Notes: generated by a model not told the origin, from the sequence alone. 64,000 nucleotides of DNA from Aquabacterium sp. (GCF_029946005.1 NZ_JAQSDR010000041.1:29464-93463), one strand, 5' to 3'. Positions 8,961 to 18,262 are shown, counted from the first letter of the stretch. Program-made: numbers and translations.

Positions 8961-9623
8961 ATGCACGTGCTCATCATCAACCCCAACATGCGGATGGCAC
9001 TGACGGCGGAATTGGTCGAACAGCTCACGCCATTTGTCGCAGACCTGGGCCTGGACGTGATCGGCACGACCGCCACCTTCGGCCACGACTACATCGCCTC
9101 GGAAGCCAGCTACGTGATGGCCGCGCACGCGGTGCTGGACGCCTGGCACCTGCACCTGTTGCAGCATGGCCAGCCCAAGGCGGTGCTGGTGGCCTGCTTT
9201 GGTGACCCCGGCGTGTGGGCCCTTCGCGAGATGACCAGCGTGCCCGTGATCGGCCTGGCCGAGGCCTCGATGAAGGAGGCCCGCGCGATCGGGCCCTTTG
9301 GCATCGTGACGGGGGGCGCGGCCTGGGGCCCCATGCTGGAGCGACTGGCCCGGGGTTGGGACATGAACGGGCCTGCAGGCCTGCAGCGGGTGCTCACGGT
9401 CGAGGCCCATGGCGGCGAGCTGGCCGCTGATCCAGCGCAAGGTGTGAGCAGCCTGAATCAAGCGGTGACCGACATCCTGGCGGAAGGGCCGCCTTTGAGC
9501 GCAGTGATCCTGGGCGGCGCGGCGCTGGGAGGCTGGGCGCGCGAGCTGCCCGCCGGGCAAGGCACCGTGTTGATCGACAGCGTGGAAGCGGGCGGGCGCT
9601 GGTTGGCCGGGGCCGTGGCTTGA
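8961..9623 (+). CDS. Asp/Glu (hydantoin) racemase-family protein lacking the second catalytic cysteine
   Basis: The protein has 220 residues with an AAGGAG site ahead of the ATG. It has the N-terminal INPN motif and the first catalytic cysteine in ACFGDPG (Cys79), as in the hydantoin/aspartate racemase family. At the position of the second cysteine the sequence reads ILGGAALG (residues 183-190), with Gly186 where family racemases have Cys. A two-base racemisation is therefore doubtful. A one-cysteine reaction or ligand binding is possible. It closes the uptake operon and may act on the imported compound. Confidence 0.82.
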   Translation: MHVLIINPNMRMALTAELVEQLTPFVADLGLDVIGTTATFGHDYIASEASYVMAAHAVLDAWHLHLLQHGQPKAVLVACFGDPGVWALREMTSVPVIGLAEASMKEARAIGPFGIVTGGAAWGPMLERLARGWDMNGPAGLQRVLTVEAHGGELAADPAQGVSSLNQAVTDILAEGPPLSAVILGGAALGGWARELPAGQGTVLIDSVEAGGRWLAGAVA

Positions 9624-9643
9624 TCGTTTGATTGATCGACCCA

Positions 9644-9850
9644 CTAGAGCGAGAAGACACCCAGGAACTTGTTCAAGGCCGCCTGGAAAGACAGCCCCAG
9701 CACAAAGAGGATGAAGGCCAGCAGCAGCCCAGAGATGACGCCCCCAGCGACCACCGCGATGCCCACAGGCAGGAAGTCGGTCTTGCCCGCGCCCACGATC
9801 TTGGCAGCGAACCAGATGGGCGCAGTTTGCAACACCAGGATCAACAGCAC
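9644..9850 (-). CDS. Small hydrophobic membrane protein, unknown
   Basis: The frame opens right after a TAG, and the only plausible start is a GTG at 9850 with AAGG some 10 bases upstream. The 68-residue product has two hydrophobic segments (about residues 1-17 and 27-52) joined by a short polar linker, so a two-pass inner-membrane protein is expected. It converges on the racemase gene. I cannot assign a family. The non-ATG start and short length make it less certain than its neighbours. Confidence 0.5.
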   Translation of the reverse strand: MLLILVLQTAPIWFAAKIVGAGKTDFLPVGIAVVAGGVISGLLLAFILFVLGLSFQAALNKFLGVFSL

Positions 9851-9888
9851 GAACGCGAGGCCTTGCCCCGGATGCTACCGCCGCACGG

Positions 9889-10359
9889 TCACCACGTGGA
9901 CACCCAGCCTTCGATCTTCAAGCCACTGAGTTGTTCGGCCTCTTCCCGGCTCACGCTGCGCACGTTCTGTCCAAAGCTCCAAACGTGGCCTTCCGGGTCC
10001 TTGGCGGAGTAGACGCGGTCGCCGTAGAACTGGTCTTCGGGCTCGCGCACGATGACCGCGCCCGCCCCACGGGCCCGATCACAGTGGGCATCCAACCCGT
10101 CCCTCAATTGCACGTGCACCGACTGCGTGTTCTTGCCATCCAGGGCGAGCGGGCTGTCGGTGGTCTCGTTCCAGGCGGGGCTGACCATGATGTATCCCTC
10201 GCCAAAGCGCATCTCCGAATGGCCCAGGTGGCCTTCACTGTCGGTGATGACCATGGTGCGCTCAAAGCCAAAAGCTTTCTCAAGCCAGTCCAGCGCAGCC
10301 AAAGGATCTTTGTAATAGACCGCCGGCCCGAAGGTCGTGCGACGAAAGGGATCGTCCAT
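9889..10359 (-). CDS. VOC (glyoxalase/bleomycin-resistance-like) family protein
   Basis: The protein has 156 residues starting at an ATG with an AGGAG site. It shows the vicinal-oxygen-chelate pattern: AVYYKDPLAALDWLEKAFGFE, a central HVQLRDGLDAHCDRARGAGA, and SAKDPEGHVWSFGQ near the end. This subgroup (PhnB/DUF1428-like) is often uncharacterised. Metal-dependent chemistry on a small molecule, or ligand sequestration, is possible. It is a single gene between two minus-strand genes; no substrate is visible from context. Confidence 0.85.
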   Translation of the reverse strand: MDDPFRRTTFGPAVYYKDPLAALDWLEKAFGFERTMVITDSEGHLGHSEMRFGEGYIMVSPAWNETTDSPLALDGKNTQSVHVQLRDGLDAHCDRARGAGAVIVREPEDQFYGDRVYSAKDPEGHVWSFGQNVRSVSREEAEQLSGLKIEGWVSTW

Positions 10360-10447
10360 GGGGGGCTCCTGTCCTGAATGCTTTGTGTGATCGCCATTTC
10401 AGTGTCGATCAAATCCAGGCGCAAGCCAAATGCGGGCGCTCAAGACC

Positions 10448-12586
10448 TCAGGCCGCGTGCACCCATTGTTCAAAGCTTGAGCGCGACACAGGCTTGCCGA
10501 ACAGGAAGCCCTGCACCACCTCGCAACCCAGGCCACTCAGGTAGTCGGCCTGCTCCTGGGTCTCGACGCCCTCGGCCACCAGCGCCATGTTCAGGCTTTG
10601 GCCCAGCGACACAATCGCCTTGACCAGTTGCTCCGCATTGCCCCGATCAGAAGGCACCTCCTTGATGAAGGCGCGGTCAATCTTCAGGATTTGCACCGGA
10701 AAGCGCGTCAGGTAGCTCAAGGCCGAGTAGCCGGTACCAAAGTCGTCGATGGCGATGGTGATCCCCAGTTGTGACAGTTCTTCCAGCACACTGCGCACCT
10801 CGTCGCGCCCATCCAGCAGCAGGCTTTCGGTGATCTCCAGCTCCAGCCATTCGGGCAGGCAGTGGGCTGCGCTCAAGGCTTCGCGCACGGTGTTCACCAG
10901 CTCGCCCCCGGGGAACTGCCGGGCCGACAGGTTCACCGCGATCTTCAGAGGATGACTGCTTCGGCGGTTCCAATCGGCGGCGGCCACGCAGGCGGCGCGC
11001 AGGGCCCAGGCGCCCATGGGCACGATCAGGCCGGTGTCTTCGGCCAGCGGGATGAACTGCACCGGCGGGACCAGGCCACGCTCGGGGTGGTTCCAGCGCA
11101 TCAGCGCTTCGGCCCCCACCAGTCTGCCCGAGGCCAGGTCGAACTTGGGCTGGTAGTGCAGTTCCAGCTCGTCGCGCGCCAAGGCCTTGTGTAACTCGCT
11201 TTCCATCGTCAGGCGGGCCGAGGCCTGGGCCGTCAGGTCGCTGGAGTAGAACTGGAAGTTGTTGCGCCCCTGGCCCTTGGCGTGGTACAGCGCCGCATCG
11301 GCGTGCTGCAGCAACTGGTTGGCGTCCTGCGCGTCGCTGGGGTAGAGCGCGCCGCCAATGCTGGCCGTCACAAACACCTCCTGGCCACTGACCGTGAAGG
11401 GCGCCTTGAAGGCACTGATCACCTTGCTGGCGATGCTCCCCATGTCGGTGGCATGGCGCACATCGGGCAGCACCACGGCGAACTCGTCGCCGCCCAGGCG
11501 GGCGATGGTGTCGTACTCACGCAGCACCTGGCGCAAACGTTGCGCGGCTTGCTTGAGCAGGTCATCGCCCGCGCTGTGGCCCAGCGAATCGTTGATGTCC
11601 TTGAAACGGTCCAGGTCCAGCAGCAGGGTGCCCACTTGCTGGTGGTGCCACGACGCATCGATCAGGGCCTGGCTGAGCCGGTCCACGAACAGGGCGCGGT
11701 TGGGCAGTTCGGTCAAGGGGTCGAAAAAGGACAGCGAATGCAGCTGGCGCCGGTAGGTCTTCAGCTCAGTGATGTCCTGAACCGTGGCCAGAAGGCGCTT
11801 GGGATGCCCGTGCGCGTCATAGCTGATGCGCGCCACGGTGTGCAAATCGCGGGTGCCGTCGTCCTCAACGTGGCGCACCTCGTACCGCAAGGTTTCCACC
11901 TTCTCCGCGAAGGCTTTCGCGTACAGCTCGGCCACCCAGTTGCGCTGGTCCTCGGGCACCAGTTCCATCAAGTCCCTCATGCCGGGCGTCCAGTCCATCG
12001 GACGGCGCAACATGCGCAAGGTCTCGGCCGAGAAACGGGCCTGCCGCCGCGTGTAGTCCCATTCCCAGCAACCAAATTGGGCAATCTCCTGGATCTCTTC
12101 CAGCCGGGCCTCGCTGTCCGAGAGCGCCTGCAGCACGGCATGCTGAGCGCTCAGGTCTTGCAGGCCGATGATGCCGTGGGCCAAACCGCCGTCGGCCCCG
12201 TACGACAGCAAAGCCACCCCGCGCAAACGCCGCACCGAGCCATCGCGCAAGAAGGCGGCGAACTCGGCGTCCACGGTGGCGTGGCGTTGCGCCAGTGCCC
12301 CGGACCAAAGGTCGCGGACCCGGGCCGCGTCTGGCGCGCCGATCAGGCTCATCAGATGCGACACCGTCATCTCGTCATCCAGGCCATGGCCCAGCATGGC
12401 GCGCGCCTCGGGCGACACATGCAAGGCATCGCTCCCGGCATCCCATCGGACGAAACCGACCTCCATCAGGTGCTGTGCAGCGCGCAGGCAAACGTCGCTG
12501 CCAGGGGGGCCAGCGGTCAGCACTTCCCGTTGACCGAGGGCTGGCATGTCGTGAGGGTCCTTGTGAAGGGGGAACAGGGCTTTCAT
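10448..12586 (-). CDS. PAS-GGDEF-EAL cyclic-di-GMP turnover protein
   Basis: The protein has 712 residues and no membrane segments. PAS-like sensing regions occupy about 30-275, a GGDEF domain about 285-445 with intact RLGGDEF (365-369), and an EAL domain about 465-705 with GAEALMRW (493-495) and the catalytic DDFGTGYSALSY. Both diguanylate cyclase and phosphodiesterase signatures are intact, so the direction of activity is open. An alternative start at 12547 (MPALGQ) has a comparable ribosome site. It is transcribed divergently from the SDR gene and is not in an operon. Confidence 0.92.
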   Translation of the reverse strand: MKALFPLHKDPHDMPALGQREVLTAGPPGSDVCLRAAQHLMEVGFVRWDAGSDALHVSPEARAMLGHGLDDEMTVSHLMSLIGAPDAARVRDLWSGALAQRHATVDAEFAAFLRDGSVRRLRGVALLSYGADGGLAHGIIGLQDLSAQHAVLQALSDSEARLEEIQEIAQFGCWEWDYTRRQARFSAETLRMLRRPMDWTPGMRDLMELVPEDQRNWVAELYAKAFAEKVETLRYEVRHVEDDGTRDLHTVARISYDAHGHPKRLLATVQDITELKTYRRQLHSLSFFDPLTELPNRALFVDRLSQALIDASWHHQQVGTLLLDLDRFKDINDSLGHSAGDDLLKQAAQRLRQVLREYDTIARLGGDEFAVVLPDVRHATDMGSIASKVISAFKAPFTVSGQEVFVTASIGGALYPSDAQDANQLLQHADAALYHAKGQGRNNFQFYSSDLTAQASARLTMESELHKALARDELELHYQPKFDLASGRLVGAEALMRWNHPERGLVPPVQFIPLAEDTGLIVPMGAWALRAACVAAADWNRRSSHPLKIAVNLSARQFPGGELVNTVREALSAAHCLPEWLELEITESLLLDGRDEVRSVLEELSQLGITIAIDDFGTGYSALSYLTRFPVQILKIDRAFIKEVPSDRGNAEQLVKAIVSLGQSLNMALVAEGVETQEQADYLSGLGCEVVQGFLFGKPVSRSSFEQWVHAA

Positions 12587-12649
12587 GCCTTATCGGTGCG
12601 CTCCGGTCTAGACTTCAGTCACCTGCACAACAAACGGAGACAACACACC

Positions 12650-13417
12650 ATGAAGCTGCCCGATAGCGTGTTTTTAGTCACAGGTGGAAGTTCTGGCCTG
12701 GGGGCCGCCGTGGTCCGAATGGCACTCGCAGCGGGCGCCCGCGTGGTGATCGCCGACCTGGCCGAGCCCGACGAAAGCGACTTGTTGCCCGAATGGAAGG
12801 ACCGCTGGACCTACGTGCAAACCGACGTGGCCAACGAGGCCAGCGCCCAGACCGCCGTGCAGATCGCCATCGGCCGATTCCACCGGCTGGACGTGCTGGT
12901 CAATTCGGCCGGCATTGCCCGCGCCGAGAAGATCCACGGCAAAGAAGGGCCGCACCGCCTGTCGGTGTTTGCCAAGACCATCGAGGTCAACTTGATTGGC
13001 AGCTTCAACATGATGCGGCTGGCCGTGCCTGCCTTCGTGGCCTCGGGCGCGCTGGCGGATTCGTCCAAGGGCGTGATCATCAACACCGCCTCCATCGCGG
13101 CCTTCGATGGCCAGATCGGGCAGACGGCTTACGCGGCCTCCAAAGGCGGCATCGTGGCGATGACCTTGCCCGCCGCCCGCGAACTCGCGCGCGACCAGGT
13201 CCGCGTGATGACCATTGCCCCCGGCATCTTCGAAACCCCCATGCTCAAAGGGATGCCGCAGGAGGTGCAAGACGCGCTGGCGGCGGGCATTCCCCACCCA
13301 TCGCGCCTGGGCAAGCCCTCCGAGTACGCCGACCTGGTCCGCCACATTGTGGAGAACGAATACCTCAACGGCGAAGTGATTCGGCTGGACGGTGCCATCC
13401 GCCTGGCCCCCCGATGA
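12650..13417 (+). CDS. Short-chain dehydrogenase (3-hydroxyacyl-CoA dehydrogenase type 2-like)
   Basis: The protein has 255 residues. The ATG at 12650 follows an AACGGAGAC ribosome site. The nucleotide motif TGGSSGLG is at 11-18, NSAG at 85-88, and the catalytic Ser148, Tyr161 and Lys165 (YAASK) are present. The region after the active site ([20 protein letters not shown]) resembles human HSD17B10-type 3-hydroxyacyl-CoA dehydrogenases. Its last bases overlap the start of the acyl-CoA dehydrogenase gene, so a shared role in beta-oxidation of branched or short acyl-CoA is likely. Confidence 0.88.
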   Translation: MKLPDSVFLVTGGSSGLGAAVVRMALAAGARVVIADLAEPDESDLLPEWKDRWTYVQTDVANEASAQTAVQIAIGRFHRLDVLVNSAGIARAEKIHGKEGPHRLSVFAKTIEVNLIGSFNMMRLAVPAFVASGALADSSKGVIINTASIAAFDGQIGQTAYAASKGGIVAMTLPAARELARDQVRVMTIAPGIFETPMLKGMPQEVQDALAAGIPHPSRLGKPSEYADLVRHIVENEYLNGEVIRLDGAIRLAPR

Positions 13418-14550
13418 TGGACGGCCTGCTGACCGAAGAGCAGCGCGTGCAGCGCGATGCCATCCGCGATTTCGTTCAATCCCACATCGCGCCGTTTGCC
13501 GCCCAATGGGACCGCGACCGCGACCTGGGTGAAGGCATCGTGCGGCAAATGGGCCACATGGGTTTGCTCGGCATGGCGGTGCCCGCCGAATGGGGCGGCA
13601 CCCAATCCGACGACTTGAGCTACGCCCTGGCGATTGAGGAGGTGGCGGCGGGTTGCGCCTCATGCGCGGTGCTGATGAGCGTGCACAACTCGGTGGGCTG
13701 CGTGCCCATTTTGAAGTTCGGCACGCAGGCGCAAAAAAAGCAATGGCTGCCCGCCTTGGCCCGGGGTGATCTGCTGGGCGCTTTTTGCCTGACCGAGCCC
13801 CACAGCGGCTCCGAGGCGGATGCCCTGCGCACCCGCGCCGAGCTGAAGGACGGGCACTGGGTGTTGAATGGCCAGAAGCAGTTCGTGACCAATGGCGAGC
13901 GGGCCGACCTGGCCATCGTGTTTGCCATCACTGAGCCCGGCCTGGGTAAGAAGGGCATCTCGGCCTTTGTGGTGCCCACCGATGCGCCGGGCTTTCACGT
14001 GGGCGCGCGCGAACGCAAGATGGGCTTGCGCGCGTCCGACACCTGCCCGGTGGCGCTGGACGATTGCCGCATTCCCGAGGCCCACCTGTTGGGCGAGCGC
14101 GGGCAGGGCTTGAAGATCGCGCTGTCGAACCTGGAAGGCGGGCGCATTGGCATCGCCGCGCAGGCCGTGGGCATTGCCCGCGCGGCCTTGGCCGAAGCGC
14201 ATGCCTATGCGCAAGAGCGGGTGCAGTTTGGCAAGCCGATTGCCGAGCACCAGGCCATTGCGCACATGCTGGCCGACATGTTGACGCGCTTGAATGCCGC
14301 AAGGTTGATGGTGCACCATGCGGCGCGTTTGCGCGGGGCGGGTGAGCCTTGCACCTCCGAGGCCGCGCAGGCCAAGCTCTTCGCCTCAGAGATGGCCGAG
14401 TGGGTGTGCTCCAAGGCCATCCAGGTGCTGGGTGGGTACGGCTACCTGGAGGACCATGCGGTGGAACGGCATTACCGGGATGCGCGGATCACGCAGATTT
14501 ATGAAGGCAGCAGCGAGATTCAGAGGACGGTGATTGCCAGGTACTGGTGA
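13414..14550 (+). CDS. Acyl-CoA dehydrogenase
   Basis: The protein has 378 residues. FAD/acyl-CoA signatures are present: [13 protein letters not shown], the C-terminal [21 protein letters not shown], and the catalytic glutamate in [11 protein letters not shown] (Glu364), the short-chain ACAD arrangement. The start ATG at 13414 overlaps the SDR stop codon by four bases (a second ATG follows at once), implying translational coupling. It would perform the first dehydrogenation of beta-oxidation, with electrons passed to ETF. The preferred chain length is not evident. Confidence 0.92.
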   Translation: MMDGLLTEEQRVQRDAIRDFVQSHIAPFAAQWDRDRDLGEGIVRQMGHMGLLGMAVPAEWGGTQSDDLSYALAIEEVAAGCASCAVLMSVHNSVGCVPILKFGTQAQKKQWLPALARGDLLGAFCLTEPHSGSEADALRTRAELKDGHWVLNGQKQFVTNGERADLAIVFAITEPGLGKKGISAFVVPTDAPGFHVGARERKMGLRASDTCPVALDDCRIPEAHLLGERGQGLKIALSNLEGGRIGIAAQAVGIARAALAEAHAYAQERVQFGKPIAEHQAIAHMLADMLTRLNAARLMVHHAARLRGAGEPCTSEAAQAKLFASEMAEWVCSKAIQVLGGYGYLEDHAVERHYRDARITQIYEGSSEIQRTVIARYW

Positions 14551-14567
14551 CCACCGCCTTCAAGCCT

Positions 14568-15977
14568 TCACTGCGGCACTTTGGCCGCCTTCGCCCGCTC
14601 GATGCCTTTGGCGTATTCCACCGGCCGGATGTGACCTTTCAGCAAGGAGGCCGTGGCGGCCAGCGTGTACTTGGCCACATAGTCCGCGTGAGTGGGGTAA
14701 AGCGTCTTCAGCTTGCTGGCATCAAAGGCATTGGTGTTGCCCCCGGCCACGCAAGCGAACAAGTCCAGAAACGCCAGCGAGCCCGTCGTGAAGTTGGCGT
14801 GGCCGTATTTGGCAATCGGCACCTCGATCTCGGGCAGGCGCAGGCCGCCCAGCGCATTGCCATGGGCGTCCTTCTTGATGGACCCCAGCCAATCGCGCTG
14901 CAGGCGAGGTGCGGTCGGGGGGGCGACGCCCGTGGTTACCCAGTTCTTCAGGTGGTGGATGGCCGCGATCTCGGTCGCGTAGAAGGGCATGGCGTTGTAA
15001 GGGCTGATGCACGCGGGCGGTACCCAGCCCACATCACGGCCGCTGACTTCGGCAATGTTGTCCAGCAGGTACTGGTCGGCGTGCGACCCCCCGGCCACCT
15101 CCCACTGGCGGATCTTGTCGGTGTCGATCTGTTTGGACGTGCCCGAGCCCAAGGCCGAGTCCATCTCGGTCTGCAGCAAGAACACGGGGGCCTTGGTGTC
15201 GCTGCGGATGGCGGCGGTGGCGGGCAGGTTGTCGCTGGAGGCCAGTTTGGCGCCGGTGGCCAGGCGGCCGTGGATCAGCAGCCCGTCAAACACCTGGTCG
15301 AGCGGCTGGATGGCGTTGGCGTAGGTCAGCAGGCGCATCGCGGATTGGGAATGCCCGGTGGCCAGGATCTTCTGGGGCTGCAAGCCGCCCAGGAGCACGG
15401 CGGCCTGGTCGCGCACGGCCTGGGCGGTCTGCGACAAGATGTCGTAAGAGATGTCGTCATCGGGGATGCTCATGGCGGCATAGCGGTCACCAAACTGCTT
15501 GAGCTTTTGCACACCGGTGACGCCCACCTTCTGCACGTTCACGCCAATGTAGGCATAGCCTTCGCGCAGGATGGCTTCGTGGGCCATGCTCCAGTCCACG
15601 TCCAGCGGATACCCGGTGCTGACGTTGAGCCATTCCACGATGACGATGCCGTTGAACTGCGCGGCACTGGTCGGCCGACGCACGATCATCAAGGTGTTGT
15701 AGGGGTTGGCGCTGGAGACCACGCTGGCGGCCCATTTGCCATCGGCGCCCAGGGTGCCAGTGCCCCGGTATTTGCGGGCCAGGCCGCTGATGGAGAACTC
15801 CTGCTCGACGAACTGGCTGTCGGTCGCCGGGTCAAGCCGATCACCAAAACCCGGCATGGCCGCACTGGGCGTGATCACGGCCTGGGGGGCGGCGGCCATG
15901 CTGGATGCCGTGGCGCACGCCAGCAACGCAGCCAGACAACATTGGCGCAGGGTAGTCTCGGTGGGTCTGTGCTTCAT
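14568..15977 (-). CDS. Secreted alpha/beta hydrolase-domain protein (Abhydrolase_10-like)
   Basis: The protein has 469 residues preceded by an AAGGAGA site. A signal peptide covers about residues 1-29. The nucleophile elbow reads ATGHSQSA, and the strand pattern NTLMIVRRPTSAAQFNGIVIVEWLNVSTG matches the large exported hydrolase family usually called alpha/beta hydrolase domain-containing. A glycine-serine-histidine stretch (VAGGSHADQYLL) may hold the catalytic histidine. An ester substrate is likely but unknown. It converges on the acyl-CoA dehydrogenase gene. Confidence 0.8.
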   Translation of the reverse strand: MKHRPTETTLRQCCLAALLACATASSMAAAPQAVITPSAAMPGFGDRLDPATDSQFVEQEFSISGLARKYRGTGTLGADGKWAASVVSSANPYNTLMIVRRPTSAAQFNGIVIVEWLNVSTGYPLDVDWSMAHEAILREGYAYIGVNVQKVGVTGVQKLKQFGDRYAAMSIPDDDISYDILSQTAQAVRDQAAVLLGGLQPQKILATGHSQSAMRLLTYANAIQPLDQVFDGLLIHGRLATGAKLASSDNLPATAAIRSDTKAPVFLLQTEMDSALGSGTSKQIDTDKIRQWEVAGGSHADQYLLDNIAEVSGRDVGWVPPACISPYNAMPFYATEIAAIHHLKNWVTTGVAPPTAPRLQRDWLGSIKKDAHGNALGGLRLPEIEVPIAKYGHANFTTGSLAFLDLFACVAGGNTNAFDASKLKTLYPTHADYVAKYTLAATASLLKGHIRPVEYAKGIERAKAAKVPQ

Positions 15978-16208
15978 GGGAATCTCCTTGGAACGAATTT
16001 GGTTGCATGGTTGACGTTAAAACCGCACCGCCAAGTTAGTTCCACTCCGTAACAACCACACTGGGTAGAACCCCGCACGCCCCCAGGTTCAGGGGGGTCT
16101 AGTCCGACAAGGTTGAAATGGCGGCTTTTCTGACAAGCGATGAAGCCAAAGGCCTACAAGAGCGCCGAACAAGGGGCGTTGAAATCATCAACAAGAAGAA
16201 CAACCTGA

Positions 16209-17339
16209 ATGAAACCATCAATGTCCTTGCAGTTTCGTGACGGCGCTCCGTCCTCCCCCAGGCTTTTGATGATGTGCGCAATCCTGGCCACCGCAGGCCT
16301 GGCCAGCACGCCCGCGAAATCACAACAGGCCAGCTTGACCGAGGACGGCGGCGCCGAGTTGAAGGGCTGGGCCTTCGTCCTGGAGAACGACCTGCTGGGC
16401 ACCAAAAACGCTAAAGACCGCTGGTACACCAACGGCATGCAATTGATGCTCGCTTTTGAAGATGGCCGAGAGCCCGAGTTGCTCAAGCCCACTTTGTCTT
16501 GGGGACGGTGGATGGTGCCCGAGAGCTGCGAAGGCGATGGGTGCAATGTCAGCTTGAACACCGTGCTGGGCCAGAACATCTACACGCCGCGTGAAGTGGA
16601 TGTGGCAGAACCTCAAACGCGTGACCGACCTTGGGCAGGCTGGCTGTATGGCGGCGTCGGTTTGTCCAACTTCAGTGGCAACCGGCACCAGATGATGGGC
16701 TTCAAAGCGGGTCCGACGGGCCCGGCATCGCTGGCGGAAGGCACGCAGAAGGCAGCGCATTGCTGCCTGGGCTCATCGAAGGAGCCGATGGGCTGGGACA
16801 ACCAGCTGCGCCCCAGATTGGGTGTGCAGCTCAGCTACCTCTCCACGAACTACCACTTCGTCGACAGCCCCTTGGGCCTGCAAACCTCTTGGGGCGGCGC
16901 CGTGGGCAATGTCCACACCTTCTTGCGCGGCGCGGTGGCCGTGACCTGGAGCCCCGCGGGCGGCCAGGGCCGAGGGCTCCAATCAGGGGGCCTGGACGAG
17001 GGCGAGTTTTTCACGCCGGACTTCAGCGCACATGCCACGCGTGGCACCTTCATGGACAGCCTGCGCCACACCGTGTTCTACGCGCACATGCAGGTCAGCG
17101 CGGTGGCCTACAACGTTTTCCTGGAAGGGCGCACCTATAAGGGCCATGCAGAGATTGATCCTGAACGCCTGGTGGGCACGTCCACCGTGGGGTTCGCAGT
17201 GCCCCTGGGTGAGCGGGGTCAGCACAAGCTGGGCGTGGCCTGGAAGAGGCGCACGCCTGAGTTCGAGGTGCGCGGCGCCGATCCCAACCGGGATCGCTAC
17301 CAAAGCTGGGGTGTGCTGAGCTACTCGCACGACCTTTGA
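16209..17339 (+). CDS. LpxR-like lipid A deacylase family outer-membrane protein
   Basis: The protein has 376 residues with a signal peptide (hydrophobic 19-32, cleavage near AKS). LpxR/DUF2219 signatures are present: VLENDLLG with Asn60-Asp61, DRWYTNGMQL with Thr74, YTP, DRPWAGWLYG, GPTGPAS, the histidine of TQKAAHCC (His184) and MGWDNQL. These match active-site positions known in the LpxR family (Asn-Asp, Ser/Thr, His). LpxR removes the 3'-acyloxyacyl chain of lipid A in the outer membrane, with calcium. The ribosome site is weak, so the exact start is less certain. Confidence 0.83.
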   Translation: MKPSMSLQFRDGAPSSPRLLMMCAILATAGLASTPAKSQQASLTEDGGAELKGWAFVLENDLLGTKNAKDRWYTNGMQLMLAFEDGREPELLKPTLSWGRWMVPESCEGDGCNVSLNTVLGQNIYTPREVDVAEPQTRDRPWAGWLYGGVGLSNFSGNRHQMMGFKAGPTGPASLAEGTQKAAHCCLGSSKEPMGWDNQLRPRLGVQLSYLSTNYHFVDSPLGLQTSWGGAVGNVHTFLRGAVAVTWSPAGGQGRGLQSGGLDEGEFFTPDFSAHATRGTFMDSLRHTVFYAHMQVSAVAYNVFLEGRTYKGHAEIDPERLVGTSTVGFAVPLGERGQHKLGVAWKRRTPEFEVRGADPNRDRYQSWGVLSYSHDL

Positions 17340-17345
17340 GTGGCT

Positions 17346-18086
17346 TCAAGCCTGTTGGCGCTCACGCCTGCGCGAGCGGATCGGGGCCATTCTCCAGGCG
17401 CCCATGAATCCCACCCCGGCCAAGGCCAACAAGCTGGCACTGGTTTCTGGAACACAGGCGATGCCGCCAGTGATCTTGGGGCCATCAATGCCATGCCCGT
17501 GGTACACGATCGCGGTCCAGTTGCCCAAGCGCGTCTCGCCGCCGACATGAGGCCCTACGTCGTCAAACCACTCATACGTGCCTGAAAACTGGTCGAAGAT
17601 GGACTTCGTGTAGTACTTGCCGTTTTGCAGGCAACCCAGCGTGCAAGAGGTCTTGAGCTTTTCCTCGGTGGTGCTGGTGGCTTCTTCCTTGATCTCAAAA
17701 CCCGTTGAATAACTGCCTCCAATCTTGGCGCCAATGCCTTTGAACTCCGCAGTCAGCTCGCCGTTGACTTCCGCATTGGAGGTCTGCGCGAATGACTTGG
17801 TGTAGCCCTTGGTCCAGGACAACTCAATCTCGTACAGGTTGGGCGACTGGGTACTTGGGTTGGTGATGTCCCACTTCAAGGACCACGGCGTGCTTTGATC
17901 CACCAGCACGTTGGTCAACGTCAGTTTGGTCAGGCCTGAGTTGTCGGTCAGATCCCACCAGGGGTCGTCCAAGGGACGGTCATACAACACAATGGGCACA
18001 GCGGCCCAGGCTGATCCAAAACCGAACACGGCCAGCACCATGCTGGACGCCACCAAGCGGCGGAGGCCGGAACTCAAGATGCCCAT
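17346..18086 (-). CDS. Exported PEP-CTERM-like protein with beta-rich core
   Basis: The protein has 246 residues and a GAGAGGAC site. A signal peptide (about 1-28, ending AWA) precedes a beta-rich Ser/Thr-rich body with two cysteines (SCTLGC). The C-terminus has the tripartite sorting-signal layout: VPETSAS, a hydrophobic helix LLALAGVGFMGAW, then an Arg-rich tail (RSRRRER). PET replaces the usual PEP. Such signals are handled by exosortase/archaeosortase systems; none is in this window. The core (NPST...YEIELSWTKGYTKSF and alternating polar/apolar strands) is reminiscent of aerolysin/ETX-MTX2 beta-pore proteins, a weak suggestion only. Confidence 0.7.
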   Translation of the reverse strand: MGILSSGLRRLVASSMVLAVFGFGSAWAAVPIVLYDRPLDDPWWDLTDNSGLTKLTLTNVLVDQSTPWSLKWDITNPSTQSPNLYEIELSWTKGYTKSFAQTSNAEVNGELTAEFKGIGAKIGGSYSTGFEIKEEATSTTEEKLKTSCTLGCLQNGKYYTKSIFDQFSGTYEWFDDVGPHVGGETRLGNWTAIVYHGHGIDGPKITGGIACVPETSASLLALAGVGFMGAWRMAPIRSRRRERQQA

Positions 18087-18160
18087 GTTGAAGTCCTCTC
18101 TGATGAGTTGGAATGAACGAAATGTGTGTCCGCTTATAAAAGATTAACTTGATGAACTTC

Positions 18161-18182
18161 AGGCGTCAAGAACATGACGCCT
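18161..18182. promoter_or_regulatory. 8-bp perfect inverted repeat upstream of the aminotransferase gene
   Basis: AGGCGTCA at 18161-18168 and TGACGCCT at 18175-18182 form a perfect hairpin or operator with a 6-base spacer. No T-tract follows on the plus strand, so a terminator is unlikely. It lies about 80 bases before the aminotransferase start at 18263. Confidence 0.4.
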
Positions 18183-18262
18183 TCGTTTACGATGGCACCG
18201 GGCTGCCTCATTGCGGCTCACGTCGCTCGGACGGTTCCGGGCGCTCACGTGAAAGTCATCCC

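Noticed and set aside
11282..12649. Long plus-strand extension ahead of the SDR gene
   Set aside because: It is antisense to the GGDEF/EAL gene and its amino-acid make-up is that of a shadow frame. The SDR fold starts at 12650 with its own ribosome site.
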